From NCBI RefSeq assembly GCF_001278805.1, contig NZ_CP012602.1:2448001-2512000 (forward strand): 64,000 nt of DNA, in the 5' to 3' direction. This document shows, piece after piece, positions 9,698 through 19,388 of this stretch; position 1 is the stretch's first letter, and every line of letters starts with the position of its first letter. This DNA is from Bacillus sp. FJAT-18017 (GTDB lineage: Bacteria > Bacillota > Bacilli > Bacillales > Cytobacillaceae). The notes under the pieces were generated by a model. That model searched no databases. It saw only the letters and a program-made list of their open reading frames with translations, and had not been told where the DNA came from. Position numbers and translations under genes: made by a program.

Positions 9698-10306
9698 ATG
9701 ATTTCTATTGATCCAGCCTCGAACACGGAGAGGGAAAATTATAAATTTATGATTGGCAGCATCGTACCGCGGCCAATTGCGTTCGTTACGACACAATCAA
9801 AGGATGGGGTTGTGAACGGTGCGCCGTTCAGCTATTTTAATATCGTCACATCCAATCCGCCGATGATTTCGCTTTCGATTCAGCGGAACGGCAGCAGGAT
9901 AAAGGATACGGCAAGGAATATTATTGAGAATAAGGAATTTGTGGTGCATATCGTTGATGAAGACAATGTTGCCAAAATCAATGAAACGGCTGCAAGCCTT
10001 CCGCCAGACGAGAGCGAGGTGGAATTGGCTGGTCTAACGTCAGTTGCCAGCATGAATGTGTCTGTTCCGGGTGTTCAGGAAGCGAAAGTTCGGATGGAAT
10101 GTGTACTGGAAACTTCGTTGGAGCTTGGCGGCGGGGAGGTTCCTGGGTGCGATTTGCTTATAGGCAGGGTAGTCCAATTCCATATTGATGAAGAGATTTA
10201 TGAAAAAGGCAGAATTGATCCCCGTGGACTTGCAGCGGTCAGCAGGCTGGCAGGGGCTAATTATGCGAAGATTGGTGAGATATTTCCGATTGAACGTCCT
10301 GAATAA
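9698..10306 (+). CDS. Flavin reductase-like (FMN-binding split barrel) protein
   Basis: Protein of 202 residues of the flavin reductase/ FMN-binding split-barrel family. Diagnostic segments are IGSIVPRPIAFVTT at about residues 21-34, the VNGAPFSYFNIVTSNPP loop near 41-57, and RIKDTARNI with NKEFVVHIV. RBS GAGGAGG lies upstream. It is the second gene of a two-gene unit with the ring-cleaving dioxygenase, so it may supply reduced flavin or itself reduce quinone-type compounds; that is inference. A strong terminator follows eleven bases after the stop. Confidence 0.88.
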   Translation: MISIDPASNTERENYKFMIGSIVPRPIAFVTTQSKDGVVNGAPFSYFNIVTSNPPMISLSIQRNGSRIKDTARNIIENKEFVVHIVDEDNVAKINETAASLPPDESEVELAGLTSVASMNVSVPGVQEAKVRMECVLETSLELGGGEVPGCDLLIGRVVQFHIDEEIYEKGRIDPRGLAAVSRLAGANYAKIGEIFPIERPE

Positions 10307-10315
10307 GAAATGGAG

Positions 10316-10345
10316 AGACCTCCTGATTTTTAGGAGGTCTTTTTT
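10316..10345 (+). terminator. Terminator of the dioxygenase-flavin reductase operon
   Basis: AGACCTCCT, seven-base loop, AGGAGGTCT and six T. Confidence 0.9.
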
Positions 10346-10563
10346 CATTTTCGGATACCATATATGCCGGTGGTTGGATTTGAAATGCGTCAAGGACATG
10401 GTTTTGTGTTTCTTTGCAACCAAACTAAACTAGTAAAAAGCTTGGCTAATTCTTGTCCTTTTGTGTCCAAAGAATTATAATAATAATAGCGGGAGGAACA
10501 AATGTTCGCAGATGGTTGAATATGAGAAATCATCTGTATAAACCCAAGAAAGGAGTCGTTATT

Positions 10564-10935
10564 GTGTGGAAAAAAGTAAATGGCAGAATTGTTCAAACGA
10601 CAGATGATTCAAGGGTTAAATTTAGGACAACAGTCAGCAAAGCAATTTTGGATAATTTGTCAAACCTAGCAAAAGAACATGAAACCCATGTGAATTATTT
10701 GTTAGAAACTGGTCTTGAATCTGTCTTGCAACAAGGTGTCATTCTCTATAATAAAGATAACCGGCCCAAGGACCGAATTCTTTATAAAACTACATACGAT
10801 AAAGAATTATTACAACGTGTTAAACAATTTGCGAAGGATCACGAGTTATATATAAATGACGTAATTGAATATAGTGCTAGTTATATTAACTTTGAAAATG
10901 CCAAAAATGAAGCATACAGATACAGAATTGAGTAA
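10564..10935 (+). CDS. Protein with two ribbon-helix-helix-like repeats
   Basis: Protein of 123 residues starting at GTG with AAAGGAG eight bases upstream; the longer frame before it has no RBS. It contains two related units: residues 16-53 (VKFRTTVSKAILDNLSNLAK then NYLLETG) and 70-107 (ILYKTTYDKELLQRVKQFAK then NDVIEY). Each has a strand, a helix, a turn and a second helix, like CopG/Arc-type ribbon-helix-helix units. Almost the same tandem unit forms the C-terminus of the next protein. It is AT-rich compared with flanking genes, a sign of transfer. A DNA-binding or regulatory role for the endonuclease locus is inference. Confidence 0.65.
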   Translation: MWKKVNGRIVQTTDDSRVKFRTTVSKAILDNLSNLAKEHETHVNYLLETGLESVLQQGVILYNKDNRPKDRILYKTTYDKELLQRVKQFAKDHELYINDVIEYSASYINFENAKNEAYRYRIE

Positions 10936-10983
10936 AACTTCATTTAGAATGTAATGAATTAGAGCATGAAGGAGGGAGTGGAC

Positions 10984-12057
10984 ATGGATAAGGAAGCCAG
11001 AAACAAAAAAATTGTGGAACTTTATGAATCTGGTGAAAAAACTACTGTTATAGCAGAGAGATTTGGCCTTTCGGTTAGAGGAATCACCCTCATACTTAAT
11101 AAATGCGGTGCAAAAATGCGGCCAACCGGCTATAAGAAATACAGTATGAATGAGGATTTTTTTAAAACTTGGTCAAATGAAATGGCTTGGGTACTAGGCT
11201 TTATAGTAACGGACGGATGTATTAATCAAAATCAATCCCTTACTATTGGCCAAAAGGACCCATATCCATTACAAAAAATCAAAGAACTCCTTCAATTTAA
11301 TGGTAAAGTGGTGAAATACGATAATAAAAACATATATGAACTAAATATTTGTTCCAAGGAAATAATAACAGATTTATTCAATTTGGGAGTTACAAGAAGA
11401 AAATCCTTAACAATTGTTTTTCCTGAATGCCCTAAAGAGTATTTATCTCATTTTGTCCGCGGAGTGATTGATGGCGACGGGTATGTACACCCGGATGGTT
11501 ACACAGTGACAGTTACTAGTGGCAGTTTGGCCTTTGCCCAAGGTTTACTGTCTGTTTTCAAGAAGTGGAATTTAAGGTCAAAAATTAATACAGTGTTTTG
11601 CAAAAGCTCGAATCCGATTTACAGAATTAATGTTACTGGAAAAGAAAGCGTGAAAAGATTATCAGACATTGTTTATAAGGACTCCAGGGAATATTGTGTA
11701 TTAATAAAAAAGGAAAAAATGATGCAAATACTAAGTAAAGATAATTTGGCTCCATTAAAACGAGTTAATTTTAGAACTAATATTAGTAAGTCTATTTTAG
11801 AAAAGCTCCAGTTCAAAGCAAAAGAACATAACACTTATATTAATTATTTATTAGAAACCGGCATTAGAAAAGTAATTTCCGATAATGAAACCAATCTTGT
11901 CAAGAAAAATCAAACTGACCGTATTCAGTTTAAAACCACTTATGACCGAGAACTTTTAGATCATGCAAAGGCTTTTGCAAAGAGCCACGGTATATATTTA
12001 AATGATTTAATTGAGTATGCAGCAAACCAGATTGATATTGTGCAAAGCAGCAAGTGA
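10984..12057 (+). CDS. LAGLIDADG homing endonuclease with N-terminal HTH and C-terminal tandem RHH-like domains
   Basis: Protein of 357 residues; the ATG after AAGGAGGGAG is preferred over one six codons earlier. Residues 7-46 form a helix-turn-helix (ELYESGEKTTVIAERFGLS). Residues 64-245 are a two-motif LAGLIDADG nuclease: LGFIVTDG at 71-78 and VRGVIDGDG at 158-166, each with the acidic residue that binds metal. Residues 260-350 repeat the two-unit fold of the preceding 123-residue protein with high identity (NYLLETG, KTTYDRELL). It lies 48 bases after that gene and probably shares its transcript. It is free-standing rather than inside an intron or intein visible here. Low G+C suggests recent arrival. 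Confidence 0.8.
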   Translation: MDKEARNKKIVELYESGEKTTVIAERFGLSVRGITLILNKCGAKMRPTGYKKYSMNEDFFKTWSNEMAWVLGFIVTDGCINQNQSLTIGQKDPYPLQKIKELLQFNGKVVKYDNKNIYELNICSKEIITDLFNLGVTRRKSLTIVFPECPKEYLSHFVRGVIDGDGYVHPDGYTVTVTSGSLAFAQGLLSVFKKWNLRSKINTVFCKSSNPIYRINVTGKESVKRLSDIVYKDSREYCVLIKKEKMMQILSKDNLAPLKRVNFRTNISKSILEKLQFKAKEHNTYINYLLETGIRKVISDNETNLVKKNQTDRIQFKTTYDRELLDHAKAFAKSHGIYLNDLIEYAANQIDIVQSSK

Positions 12058-12713
<656 letters not shown>

Positions 12714-13190
12714 TTATTTTTTATGAGTCTTTTCGGTGACGCCAAGCATATACTGCCTTGGGGTTCCATAATAGATCATTTTATTAAATTCGGGATAAAC
12801 AGACTCAAATTTAATATATATAGGAGCATCCAGCAGCCATGGAAAACAGCTATAGAAAGCCTGGTCACCAAAAACGAGGGCTTTTAGGGCTGTTTCCATC
12901 TCTTTCCTGAAAATCATGAACCTTACTTTTGAATGCTGCTCGTCAAAATCCCCTTTGGTTACATGTACTTTGCCGCAAAGTGTAAATTCCCCCATAGTTT
13001 GCAGCCATTCAGCGTAAACTTCATCTTTATATTGACTATTTGTATACAGGTATTTGGGACCTATTGTTAGGAAAAGTTGTCCTGTCGAATCTGAGTGAGT
13101 TAGCGTATATTTTCTTCCTTCAAAAGGCCTAAAAGGAGTTATAGGCGCGATATAGGTAACCGCCAGTTTTGCAGGATCAAATCTGTCCAA
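12714..13190 (-). CDS. Staygreen family protein (Mg-dechelatase homologue)
   Basis: Protein of 158 residues resembling the Staygreen domain, first known from plant chlorophyll degradation, where SGR removes Mg from chlorophyll a; bacterial members are known but their natural substrate in Firmicutes is not. Matching segments include FDPAKLAVTYI at the N-terminus, GRKYTLTHSDSTGQLFLTIG near residue 25, the HGKV-like CGKVHV block, RFMIFRKEME, the core LLDAPIYIKFESVYPEFNK near residue 120 and the end YYGTPRQYML. Start choice: AAAGGAGG directly abuts an ATG, so the in-frame TTG nine bases after it is more likely. It is alone on its strand. Confidence 0.75.
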   Translation of the reverse strand: MDRFDPAKLAVTYIAPITPFRPFEGRKYTLTHSDSTGQLFLTIGPKYLYTNSQYKDEVYAEWLQTMGEFTLCGKVHVTKGDFDEQHSKVRFMIFRKEMETALKALVFGDQAFYSCFPWLLDAPIYIKFESVYPEFNKMIYYGTPRQYMLGVTEKTHKK

Positions 13191-13328
13191 ATTCAGCATC
13201 CTCCTTTCAAAACTATACTTGTTAATACATTATGCAGCTTTTGATAAAACGTGATATTTGCCTACTCCCTCCTCCCTTCCTCAGGGACCGAAACAATAAC
13301 ATGAACTTTTTACCGTAACGTAATGAAG

Positions 13329-13359
13329 AAACCCTTTGCTGTAAAACAGAAAAGGGTTT
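13329..13359 (-). terminator. Terminator hairpin after the RDD gene
   Basis: AAACCCTTT and AAAGGGTTT flank an inner CTGT/ACAG stem just beyond the stop at 13365; the minus-strand tail is only moderately T-rich. Confidence 0.6.
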
Positions 13360-13364
13360 AACAA

Positions 13365-14045
13365 CTATTTTGTTTTAACTACAAGAGTGCCTGCTACAAA
13401 GTCATGTAGTGCTCTCTTTTCCTTTGTCCATAGGACCATCAGGAAGCCGACAAAGAATGTCGGGAAAACGTTCAAGTAATTTGCAAAGTACCGTCCAGTC
13501 GCACGGGCAAAGCTAATTCTTTCGCCACCTTTGTTAATAACCTTCAGACCCATTGCTATTTTTCCAAGAGTAGCTTGTTTTGCTGAACTCTCCATTCCGG
13601 CTTTATAAGCAAGGCCGATGATTAGACCCAGCAAGGTGTAGAAGTTCTGGCTTAGGACGGAAACAAATAGTAAGCCAACTAAATAGCCAATTAAATAGCC
13701 AACGATATAGGTAACCACATAATCTATAAGCGATGCGACAACACGCTCGCCGAAGTTAGCAAAACGCACATGTTCCGGTGCAAAAAGAGTATAACCCTGA
13801 TTCCCATAGTTCGGTTCAGACATGTAAGTAAAACCCTCTCTTCCCTCCGTATGGTTTGGATAAGGACGTACCACAGAATGCGCTTTAAAGTGATAGCCGC
13901 ACGTCTGGCAATAGGATTCTCCTTCTTTCCTCTCGGTCTCGCAATCTGGGCATACTTCCCTAATATTCCCTTCCAAGTATTCACCACAATTGCTGCAGAA
14001 GCGTTCAAATTCATCGTTTTTCGTATGGCAATTAGGACAATGCAA
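13365..14045 (-). CDS. Zinc-ribbon plus RDD membrane protein
   Basis: Protein of 226 residues. TTG at 14045 is chosen because GAGGGGG lies eight bases upstream and the protein then begins directly at the first zinc knuckle. Two CxxC pairs form one zinc ribbon (HCPNC then FCSNCG) and two more a second (VCPDC then YCQTCG), within residues 1-52. After a linker, residues 95-225 form an RDD domain: FGERVVASLIDYVV with the Arg and Asp signature residues, hydrophobic helices, and a C-terminal end LHDFVAGTLVV with another Asp. RDD proteins sit in the cytoplasmic membrane and some are suspected sodium/proton transporters; the job here is unknown. Confidence 0.8.
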   Translation of the reverse strand: MHCPNCHTKNDEFERFCSNCGEYLEGNIREVCPDCETERKEGESYCQTCGYHFKAHSVVRPYPNHTEGREGFTYMSEPNYGNQGYTLFAPEHVRFANFGERVVASLIDYVVTYIVGYLIGYLVGLLFVSVLSQNFYTLLGLIIGLAYKAGMESSAKQATLGKIAMGLKVINKGGERISFARATGRYFANYLNVFPTFFVGFLMVLWTKEKRALHDFVAGTLVVKTK

Positions 14046-14160
14046 AAAAATCCCCCTCAAAGATATATATGTATATAGATAAGTATAGTATCAGGAAAGA
14101 TTTTATTCTAGAAAAATGGGCAGATACTTCGAACTATGTTTAACATATAATTTCCTATTC

Positions 14161-14197
14161 AAAAAAACAGGCTGCCTGTAAATCTGGCAGCCTGTTC
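14161..14197 (-). terminator. Terminator of the parE-parC operon
   Basis: AACAGGCTGCC and GGCAGCCTGTT pair across a nine-base loop, followed on the minus strand by seven T, just after the parC stop. Confidence 0.9.
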
Positions 14198-14205
14198 GGA
14201 ATTCT

Positions 14206-16659
14206 TTATGCCTCTGGTTTTGCTTCGTCTTTTTTACGGGCTTCCTTCCAGAGTGTTGTTACTTTACCGCTTTCCGTTTCATCGACAATGAAGGAACCAT
14301 TTGAGTAACGGTCACTGAATTTCAAATCATTCGTGTTTATGGCAAAGGTTTGGCCTTTTTCAGTCAGGATGTTTATAACATCGCCACCTTCTGTTGATTC
14401 AAAGCCTGTAATCCGGTGAGGGTTTGACTTCAATTCCCGCAGGACGACTACTCCTCGTTTTGCGCGGGTTGCTTTTTCAAATTCCTTTAGTTTCATTTTC
14501 TTTAATGCCCCACGCTGTGTGGCGAGAACAATATATTCTTTGCTAGATGGATCGAGCAGCTTTCCACCGACCAAATAGTCTCCGTCCTTGAGATTCATTC
14601 CTTTAACCCCGGCAGCCCTGATACCGATTGGACCTACCTCTGCTTCATCAAACCATAATGCATACCCGTAATGCGATATAAGGAACAGTTCCTTGGTACC
14701 ATCTGTTATATGAATATCGATGAGTTTATCGTCACCCTTCAAGTTGATGGCTGTCAATGCTTTGGTATGCCGGGTTGCCTGATATAGTTTCATCTCAGTT
14801 TTCTTGACCATGCCATTCTTCGTAACAAACAGAAGGTATAAGTTATTTTCAAAGCTATTAACCGGTATAGCTTTAATAATCTCTTCATCGCGGTCTATTG
14901 GTATGAGGTTGGCAACATGTTGTCCCATGTCCTTCCACCTGATATCAGGAAGTACGTGGACAGGAATATACAGGTAGTTGCCTTTGCTGGTAAACAGCAG
15001 CAGGACATCTTTTGTATTCATGTCCAGTTGGGCAAACAGGCGGTCCGAATCCTTCATGGCGGGATCCTGGCCATTTGATGCCGTAAATGAGCGAAGGCTT
15101 GTCCGTTTAACATAACCTTCTTTTGTAACTGTTACAATAACATCCTCGCTCGGAATCAATACATCCAGATTAATCTTAATTTCCTCAATTTCTGCTTCAA
15201 TCTTTGAGCGTCGATTATCGGCATATCGCTTTTTAACTTCCTTGAGGTCCTTTTTGATGACTGACATTAGCTTCTTTTCGCTCTCAAGAATCGCAGTCAA
15301 CTCTGCAATTTTTTTCTCGAGTTCTTCAGCTTCCTTCATAAGCGCAGTGACATCTGTATTGGTCAAACGATAAAGCTGCAAGGAAACGATAGCCTCTGCC
15401 TGGGCTTCTGTAAAGGCAAACTTGGCAATAAGATTATCCTTGGCATTTCGCTTATCCTTTGATGCACGGATAGCCGCAATGACCTGGTCCAGGATAGAAA
15501 GAGCCTTAATGAGGCCTTCGACAATATGCTCCCGTTCCCTAGCTTTTTTCAATTCAAACTTTGACCTTCTCGTAATAACATCCTTTTGGTGGCCAATATA
15601 AGCATCGAGCATTTCCCTAATACCCATGAGGACAGGACGTTTGTTATGAATCGCAACCATGTTGAAGTTGTATGTAACCTGAAGGTCAGTATTCTTGAGC
15701 ATATATGCGAGGACGCCATTTGCATCGGCATCCTTTTTCAATTCAATAACAATCCTTAAGCCAGTACGGTCGGTTTCATCGCGTATTTCAGAAATTCCTT
15801 CTACTTTCCGGTCAAACCTGAACTCGTCCATCTTCTTAACAAGATTGGCTTTATTAACCTCATAGGGGACTTCCGTGATAACAATCTGCTGCCTGCCTCC
15901 ACGGAGTTCCTCAATTTCAGTCTTTGAACGGACAATGATTTTTCCACGGCCTGTTTCATAGGCCTTCCTGATACCATCAACACCTTGAATAATACCGCCT
16001 GTCGGAAAATCAGGTCCCTTAATAACAGTCATCAATTCATCAATTGAAACCTCTGGATTATCCATCCTCATGATTACAGCATCAATGACCTCCCCAAGGT
16101 GATGTGGGGGAATATCTGTTGCATAACCGGCCGAAATACCCGTAGATCCATTCACGAGCAAATTCGGAAACATTGCTGGAAGTACGGTAGGCTCACTGGA
16201 TGTATCATCAAAATTCGGGATAAAATCAACTGTCTGCTTGTCGATATCCCTTAACAATTCAGTTGAAATCGCAGAAAGTCGGGCTTCTGTATAACGCATT
16301 GCCGCTGGAGGGTCGCCATCAATGCTGCCGTTGTTCCCGTGCATTTCAATTAAAACATTACGGACCTTCCATTCCTGGCTCATCCTTACCATAGCATCAT
16401 AAACGGAAGTATCACCGTGCGGATGGTAGTTACCGATAACATTACCAACCGTTTTGGCGGACTTCCTGAAGCCTTTTTCGTGCGTATTCCCTTCTGCATG
16501 CATAGCGTACAGGATGCGCCGCTGTGATGGCTTTAGCCCATCCCTGGCATCAGGAAGCGCCCGCTCCTGAATGATGTATTTGCTATATCTTCCGAAACGG
16601 TCGCCAAGGATGTCTTCAAGGGGAAGGTCGCGGAACTTTTCTTCTGCATTACTACTCAT
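14206..16659 (-). CDS. parC: DNA topoisomerase IV subunit A
   Basis: Breakage-reunion subunit that decatenates daughter chromosomes together with ParE. It has 817 residues from the ATG at 16659, close to the usual bacillar length. The active-site tyrosine lies in AAMRYTEARLS near residue 119. The quinolone-determining region near residue 78 reads HPHGDTSVYDAM, i.e. with Ser in the wild-type position. C-terminal beta-pinwheel repeats extend to the end. The ATG lies eight bases inside the end of parE, so the two subunits are translationally coupled, as expected for an equimolar complex. Confidence 0.96.
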   Translation of the reverse strand: MSSNAEEKFRDLPLEDILGDRFGRYSKYIIQERALPDARDGLKPSQRRILYAMHAEGNTHEKGFRKSAKTVGNVIGNYHPHGDTSVYDAMVRMSQEWKVRNVLIEMHGNNGSIDGDPPAAMRYTEARLSAISTELLRDIDKQTVDFIPNFDDTSSEPTVLPAMFPNLLVNGSTGISAGYATDIPPHHLGEVIDAVIMRMDNPEVSIDELMTVIKGPDFPTGGIIQGVDGIRKAYETGRGKIIVRSKTEIEELRGGRQQIVITEVPYEVNKANLVKKMDEFRFDRKVEGISEIRDETDRTGLRIVIELKKDADANGVLAYMLKNTDLQVTYNFNMVAIHNKRPVLMGIREMLDAYIGHQKDVITRRSKFELKKAREREHIVEGLIKALSILDQVIAAIRASKDKRNAKDNLIAKFAFTEAQAEAIVSLQLYRLTNTDVTALMKEAEELEKKIAELTAILESEKKLMSVIKKDLKEVKKRYADNRRSKIEAEIEEIKINLDVLIPSEDVIVTVTKEGYVKRTSLRSFTASNGQDPAMKDSDRLFAQLDMNTKDVLLLFTSKGNYLYIPVHVLPDIRWKDMGQHVANLIPIDRDEEIIKAIPVNSFENNLYLLFVTKNGMVKKTEMKLYQATRHTKALTAINLKGDDKLIDIHITDGTKELFLISHYGYALWFDEAEVGPIGIRAAGVKGMNLKDGDYLVGGKLLDPSSKEYIVLATQRGALKKMKLKEFEKATRAKRGVVVLRELKSNPHRITGFESTEGGDVINILTEKGQTFAINTNDLKFSDRYSNGSFIVDETESGKVTTLWKEARKKDEAKPEA

Positions 16660-18643
16660 TGCTTGCTTCCCCCTCTGCGACACTGACATTTTCATTTTCT
16701 AGAATCGTATCCATATCATCTTCGTCGTCCATACCAAAAGCAACGTTGGATTCAATCCATTTACGGCGGGGCTCTACCTTATCACCCATAAGTGTTGTGA
16801 TTCGCCGTTCTGCACGTGCTGTGTCATCGACGTTTACCCTGATTAGCGTTCGGGTTTCAGGATCCATTGTAGTTTCCCATAGCTGGTCTGCATTCATTTC
16901 ACCAAGGCCTTTATAACGCTGAATCATATAACCTTTTCCAACCTTCTTGATTGCCCCTTGCAGTTCGTCTTCATTCCAGGCGTATTCTATAACTTCCTTT
17001 TTGCCAGCCCCCTTGCTAACTTTAAACAGAGGCGGCAACGCGATGAATACTTTCCCTGCTTCAACGAGCGGTTTCATATACCTGTAAAAGAAAGTCAGCA
17101 GAAGCACCTGAATATGAGCTCCATCAGTATCGGCATCGGTCATGATAATGATTTTGTCATAATTGATGTCTTCAACGGTAAAATCTGTTCCAACACCGCC
17201 GCCGATTGTGTGAATAATGGTATTAATTTCTTCGTTTTTAAAAATATCCTCGAGCTTGGCCTTCTCAGTGTTTATGACCTTTCCCCGTAAAGGAAGAACT
17301 GCCTGGAAACGGCGGTCCCGCCCTTGTTTGGCGGATCCCCCTGCGGAGTCCCCCTCGACTAGATAAAGCTCGTTTTTCTGTGGGTTGCGGGATTGGGCAG
17401 GAGTGAGTTTACCTGAAAGAAGGGTTTCCTTCTTGCTCCTTTTCTTGCCTGTACGGGCGTCTTCTCTTGCCTTCCTTGCAGCTTCCCGGGCTTGGTATGC
17501 CTTTATTGATTTTTTTATAAGCAGCGTGCTTGTTTCCGGATTCTCTTCAAGTATGTAAGAGAGCGAGTTTGAAACAACCGAATCCACTGCTGAGCGGGCC
17601 TCGCTGGTCCCGAGTTTTCCTTTCGTCTGTCCTTCGAATTGAAGCATATCTTCCGGAATCCGAACAGAAACAATCGCTGAAAGGCCTTCTCTTATATCAT
17701 TGCCTTCAAGATTCTTATCCTTTTCCTTTAAGAGGCCTGTCTTTCTTGCATATTCATTAAAAACCCTCGTCATTGCCGTCTTGGCGCCAACCTCGTGTGT
17801 ACCGCCGTCCTTTGTGCGGACGTTGTTGACGAAGGAAAGGACATTTTCCGAGTAACCGTCGTTGAACTGGAAGGAGAACTCGACTTCAATTCCGTTCTGT
17901 GTCCCATCCAGGCTGACAACCTGGTGCAGGACTTCCTTGCCTTCATTCAAATACTCAACAAATGCTTCAATCCCGCTTTCGTAATGGAAAGTCTCAGATA
18001 CACCGTTCCTATCATCATGAATATCGATTCGAAGGCCTTTTAGCAGGAATGCGGATTCCCTGAGCCTCTCGCATAGAGTATCGAAGTTATAGGTTAATGT
18101 GGAAAATATCGAGGGATCCGGCTTGAAGTGGATTGTAGTCCCTGTTTGGTTTGTTTTCCCTATCTTTTCAAGTGTTGTTACGGGTTTTCCGCCATTCTGG
18201 AAGCGCTGTTCATATACAAAACCATCACGTTTTATCGTAACCGTCAGCCATTCGGATAAAGCATTGACAACTGATGCACCTACACCATGAAGACCTCCGC
18301 TTGTTTTGTAACCGCCCTGGCCGAATTTTCCGCCTGCATGAAGGACAGTAAGGATGACTTCCGGGGTTGGTTTTCCCGTCTTATGCATTCCTGTTGGCAT
18401 TCCGCGTCCTTTATCAACGACACTGATTGAATTGTCTTTATGGATTCTGACTATTATTTGATTCCCGAATCCACCTAATGCTTCATCGACAGAGTTATCG
18501 ACGATTTCATATACAAGATGATGCAGCCCTCTTGTGTCCGTACTGCCGATATACATTCCCGGCCGTTTTCTGACAGCTTCAAGCCCCTCAAGGACTTGAA
18601 TGGCATCATCATTGTAGCTATAAGCCTCTTGGTTTCTTGCCAC
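16652..18643 (-). CDS. parE: DNA topoisomerase IV subunit B
   Basis: ATPase subunit of topoisomerase IV. It has 663 residues starting at GTG with AAAGGGGA upstream. The GHKL ATP-binding region includes EIVDNSVDEALGG near residue 46 and HAGGKFGQGGYKTSGGLHG near 104, written here as the lid motif. The TOPRIM domain has EGDSAGGSAKQGRDR near residue 429 and TDADTDGAHI near 507, whose acidic residues bind Mg. It is the first gene of the parE-parC pair and is preceded by an intergenic stretch of 285 bases. Confidence 0.96.
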   Translation of the reverse strand: MARNQEAYSYNDDAIQVLEGLEAVRKRPGMYIGSTDTRGLHHLVYEIVDNSVDEALGGFGNQIIVRIHKDNSISVVDKGRGMPTGMHKTGKPTPEVILTVLHAGGKFGQGGYKTSGGLHGVGASVVNALSEWLTVTIKRDGFVYEQRFQNGGKPVTTLEKIGKTNQTGTTIHFKPDPSIFSTLTYNFDTLCERLRESAFLLKGLRIDIHDDRNGVSETFHYESGIEAFVEYLNEGKEVLHQVVSLDGTQNGIEVEFSFQFNDGYSENVLSFVNNVRTKDGGTHEVGAKTAMTRVFNEYARKTGLLKEKDKNLEGNDIREGLSAIVSVRIPEDMLQFEGQTKGKLGTSEARSAVDSVVSNSLSYILEENPETSTLLIKKSIKAYQAREAARKAREDARTGKKRSKKETLLSGKLTPAQSRNPQKNELYLVEGDSAGGSAKQGRDRRFQAVLPLRGKVINTEKAKLEDIFKNEEINTIIHTIGGGVGTDFTVEDINYDKIIIMTDADTDGAHIQVLLLTFFYRYMKPLVEAGKVFIALPPLFKVSKGAGKKEVIEYAWNEDELQGAIKKVGKGYMIQRYKGLGEMNADQLWETTMDPETRTLIRVNVDDTARAERRITTLMGDKVEPRRKWIESNVAFGMDDEDDMDTILENENVSVAEGEASNE

Positions 18644-18894
18644 TAAAATTCCCCTTTCTTACATGTCAAAAAGGAATATCATCATGAACGAAATACAATC
18701 CCTTTATAAAAATATCAAATAATTCAGCAGTGGAACGAATGTTCGTGTCTCTGTACTTAATTTTACCATAACTCGTCCTGCCGTCTATGCTTTATTGTAT
18801 CGATTAATTTGGATTTGGCAAATGTGTTATTTAAAAAAACGTTTATTTTTAAGCATTGAAAGGGTTTCCACTCCCTATATATACCCAGTATGCA

Positions 18895-18920
18895 TAAAAA
18901 AAAGCCGCCTTATCGGCAGC
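18895..18920 (-). terminator. Terminator after yneT
   Basis: GCTGCC, five-base loop, GGCGGC on the minus strand, followed by eight T. Confidence 0.85.
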
Positions 18921-18928
18921 AGACTCAA

Positions 18929-19357
18929 TTATCTTTTTCGGACAAACAGCGCATGGTCAACCTTAATGCAGCGGTCCATCACAACGGTAGAACCTTTGTC
19001 TTTAAGTATTTCATAGACATCATCATGCGCAAGCCCAAGTTGTGCCCAAAAAACATCGAAGTCAACATCGACCGCTTCCCTAGCTACATCAGGCAATTGT
19101 TCGGAACGGCGGAAAACATTGACTATATCAATATGTCCTTCAATGTCCTTCAAAGATGGAACTGCTTTAACGCCTAGTGCTTCATCAATTGTCGGATTGA
19201 CTGGAATGATTTCATACCCAGCGTTTTGCATGGCTTCAGAAACCATGTAGGAAGTTTTTTCAGGATTATTGCTTAAGCCTACAACTGCGATTCGTTTTGC
19301 TTTTAAAAGGATATCCTTAATCTCTTCTGTACTAGGGTTTTGAACCAATACATTCAC
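18929..19357 (-). CDS. yneT: CoA-binding protein YneT
   Basis: CoA-binding Rossmann-like protein of 142 residues, the family length. The nucleotide motif AVVGLSNNPEKTSYMV starts near residue 24, with IIPVNP near residue 50 and a C-terminal CIKVDHA near residue 131 that includes the conserved Cys. Its biochemical role is unknown; such proteins may sense CoA. Its position next to parE and plsY is the same as in B. subtilis. AAAAGGAGTG gives the start. A chromate transporter gene lies just upstream on the same strand, 31 bases away. Confidence 0.85.
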   Translation of the reverse strand: MNVLVQNPSTEEIKDILLKAKRIAVVGLSNNPEKTSYMVSEAMQNAGYEIIPVNPTIDEALGVKAVPSLKDIEGHIDIVNVFRRSEQLPDVAREAVDVDFDVFWAQLGLAHDDVYEILKDKGSTVVMDRCIKVDHALFVRKR

Positions 19358-19388
19358 TCCTTTTCCTTTTAGCTATAGTGTACATTTT

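Noticed and set aside
14206..18643. gyrB-gyrA rather than parE-parC
   Set aside because: The neighbours yneT and plsY, the subunit lengths and the eight-base overlap are those of topoisomerase IV.
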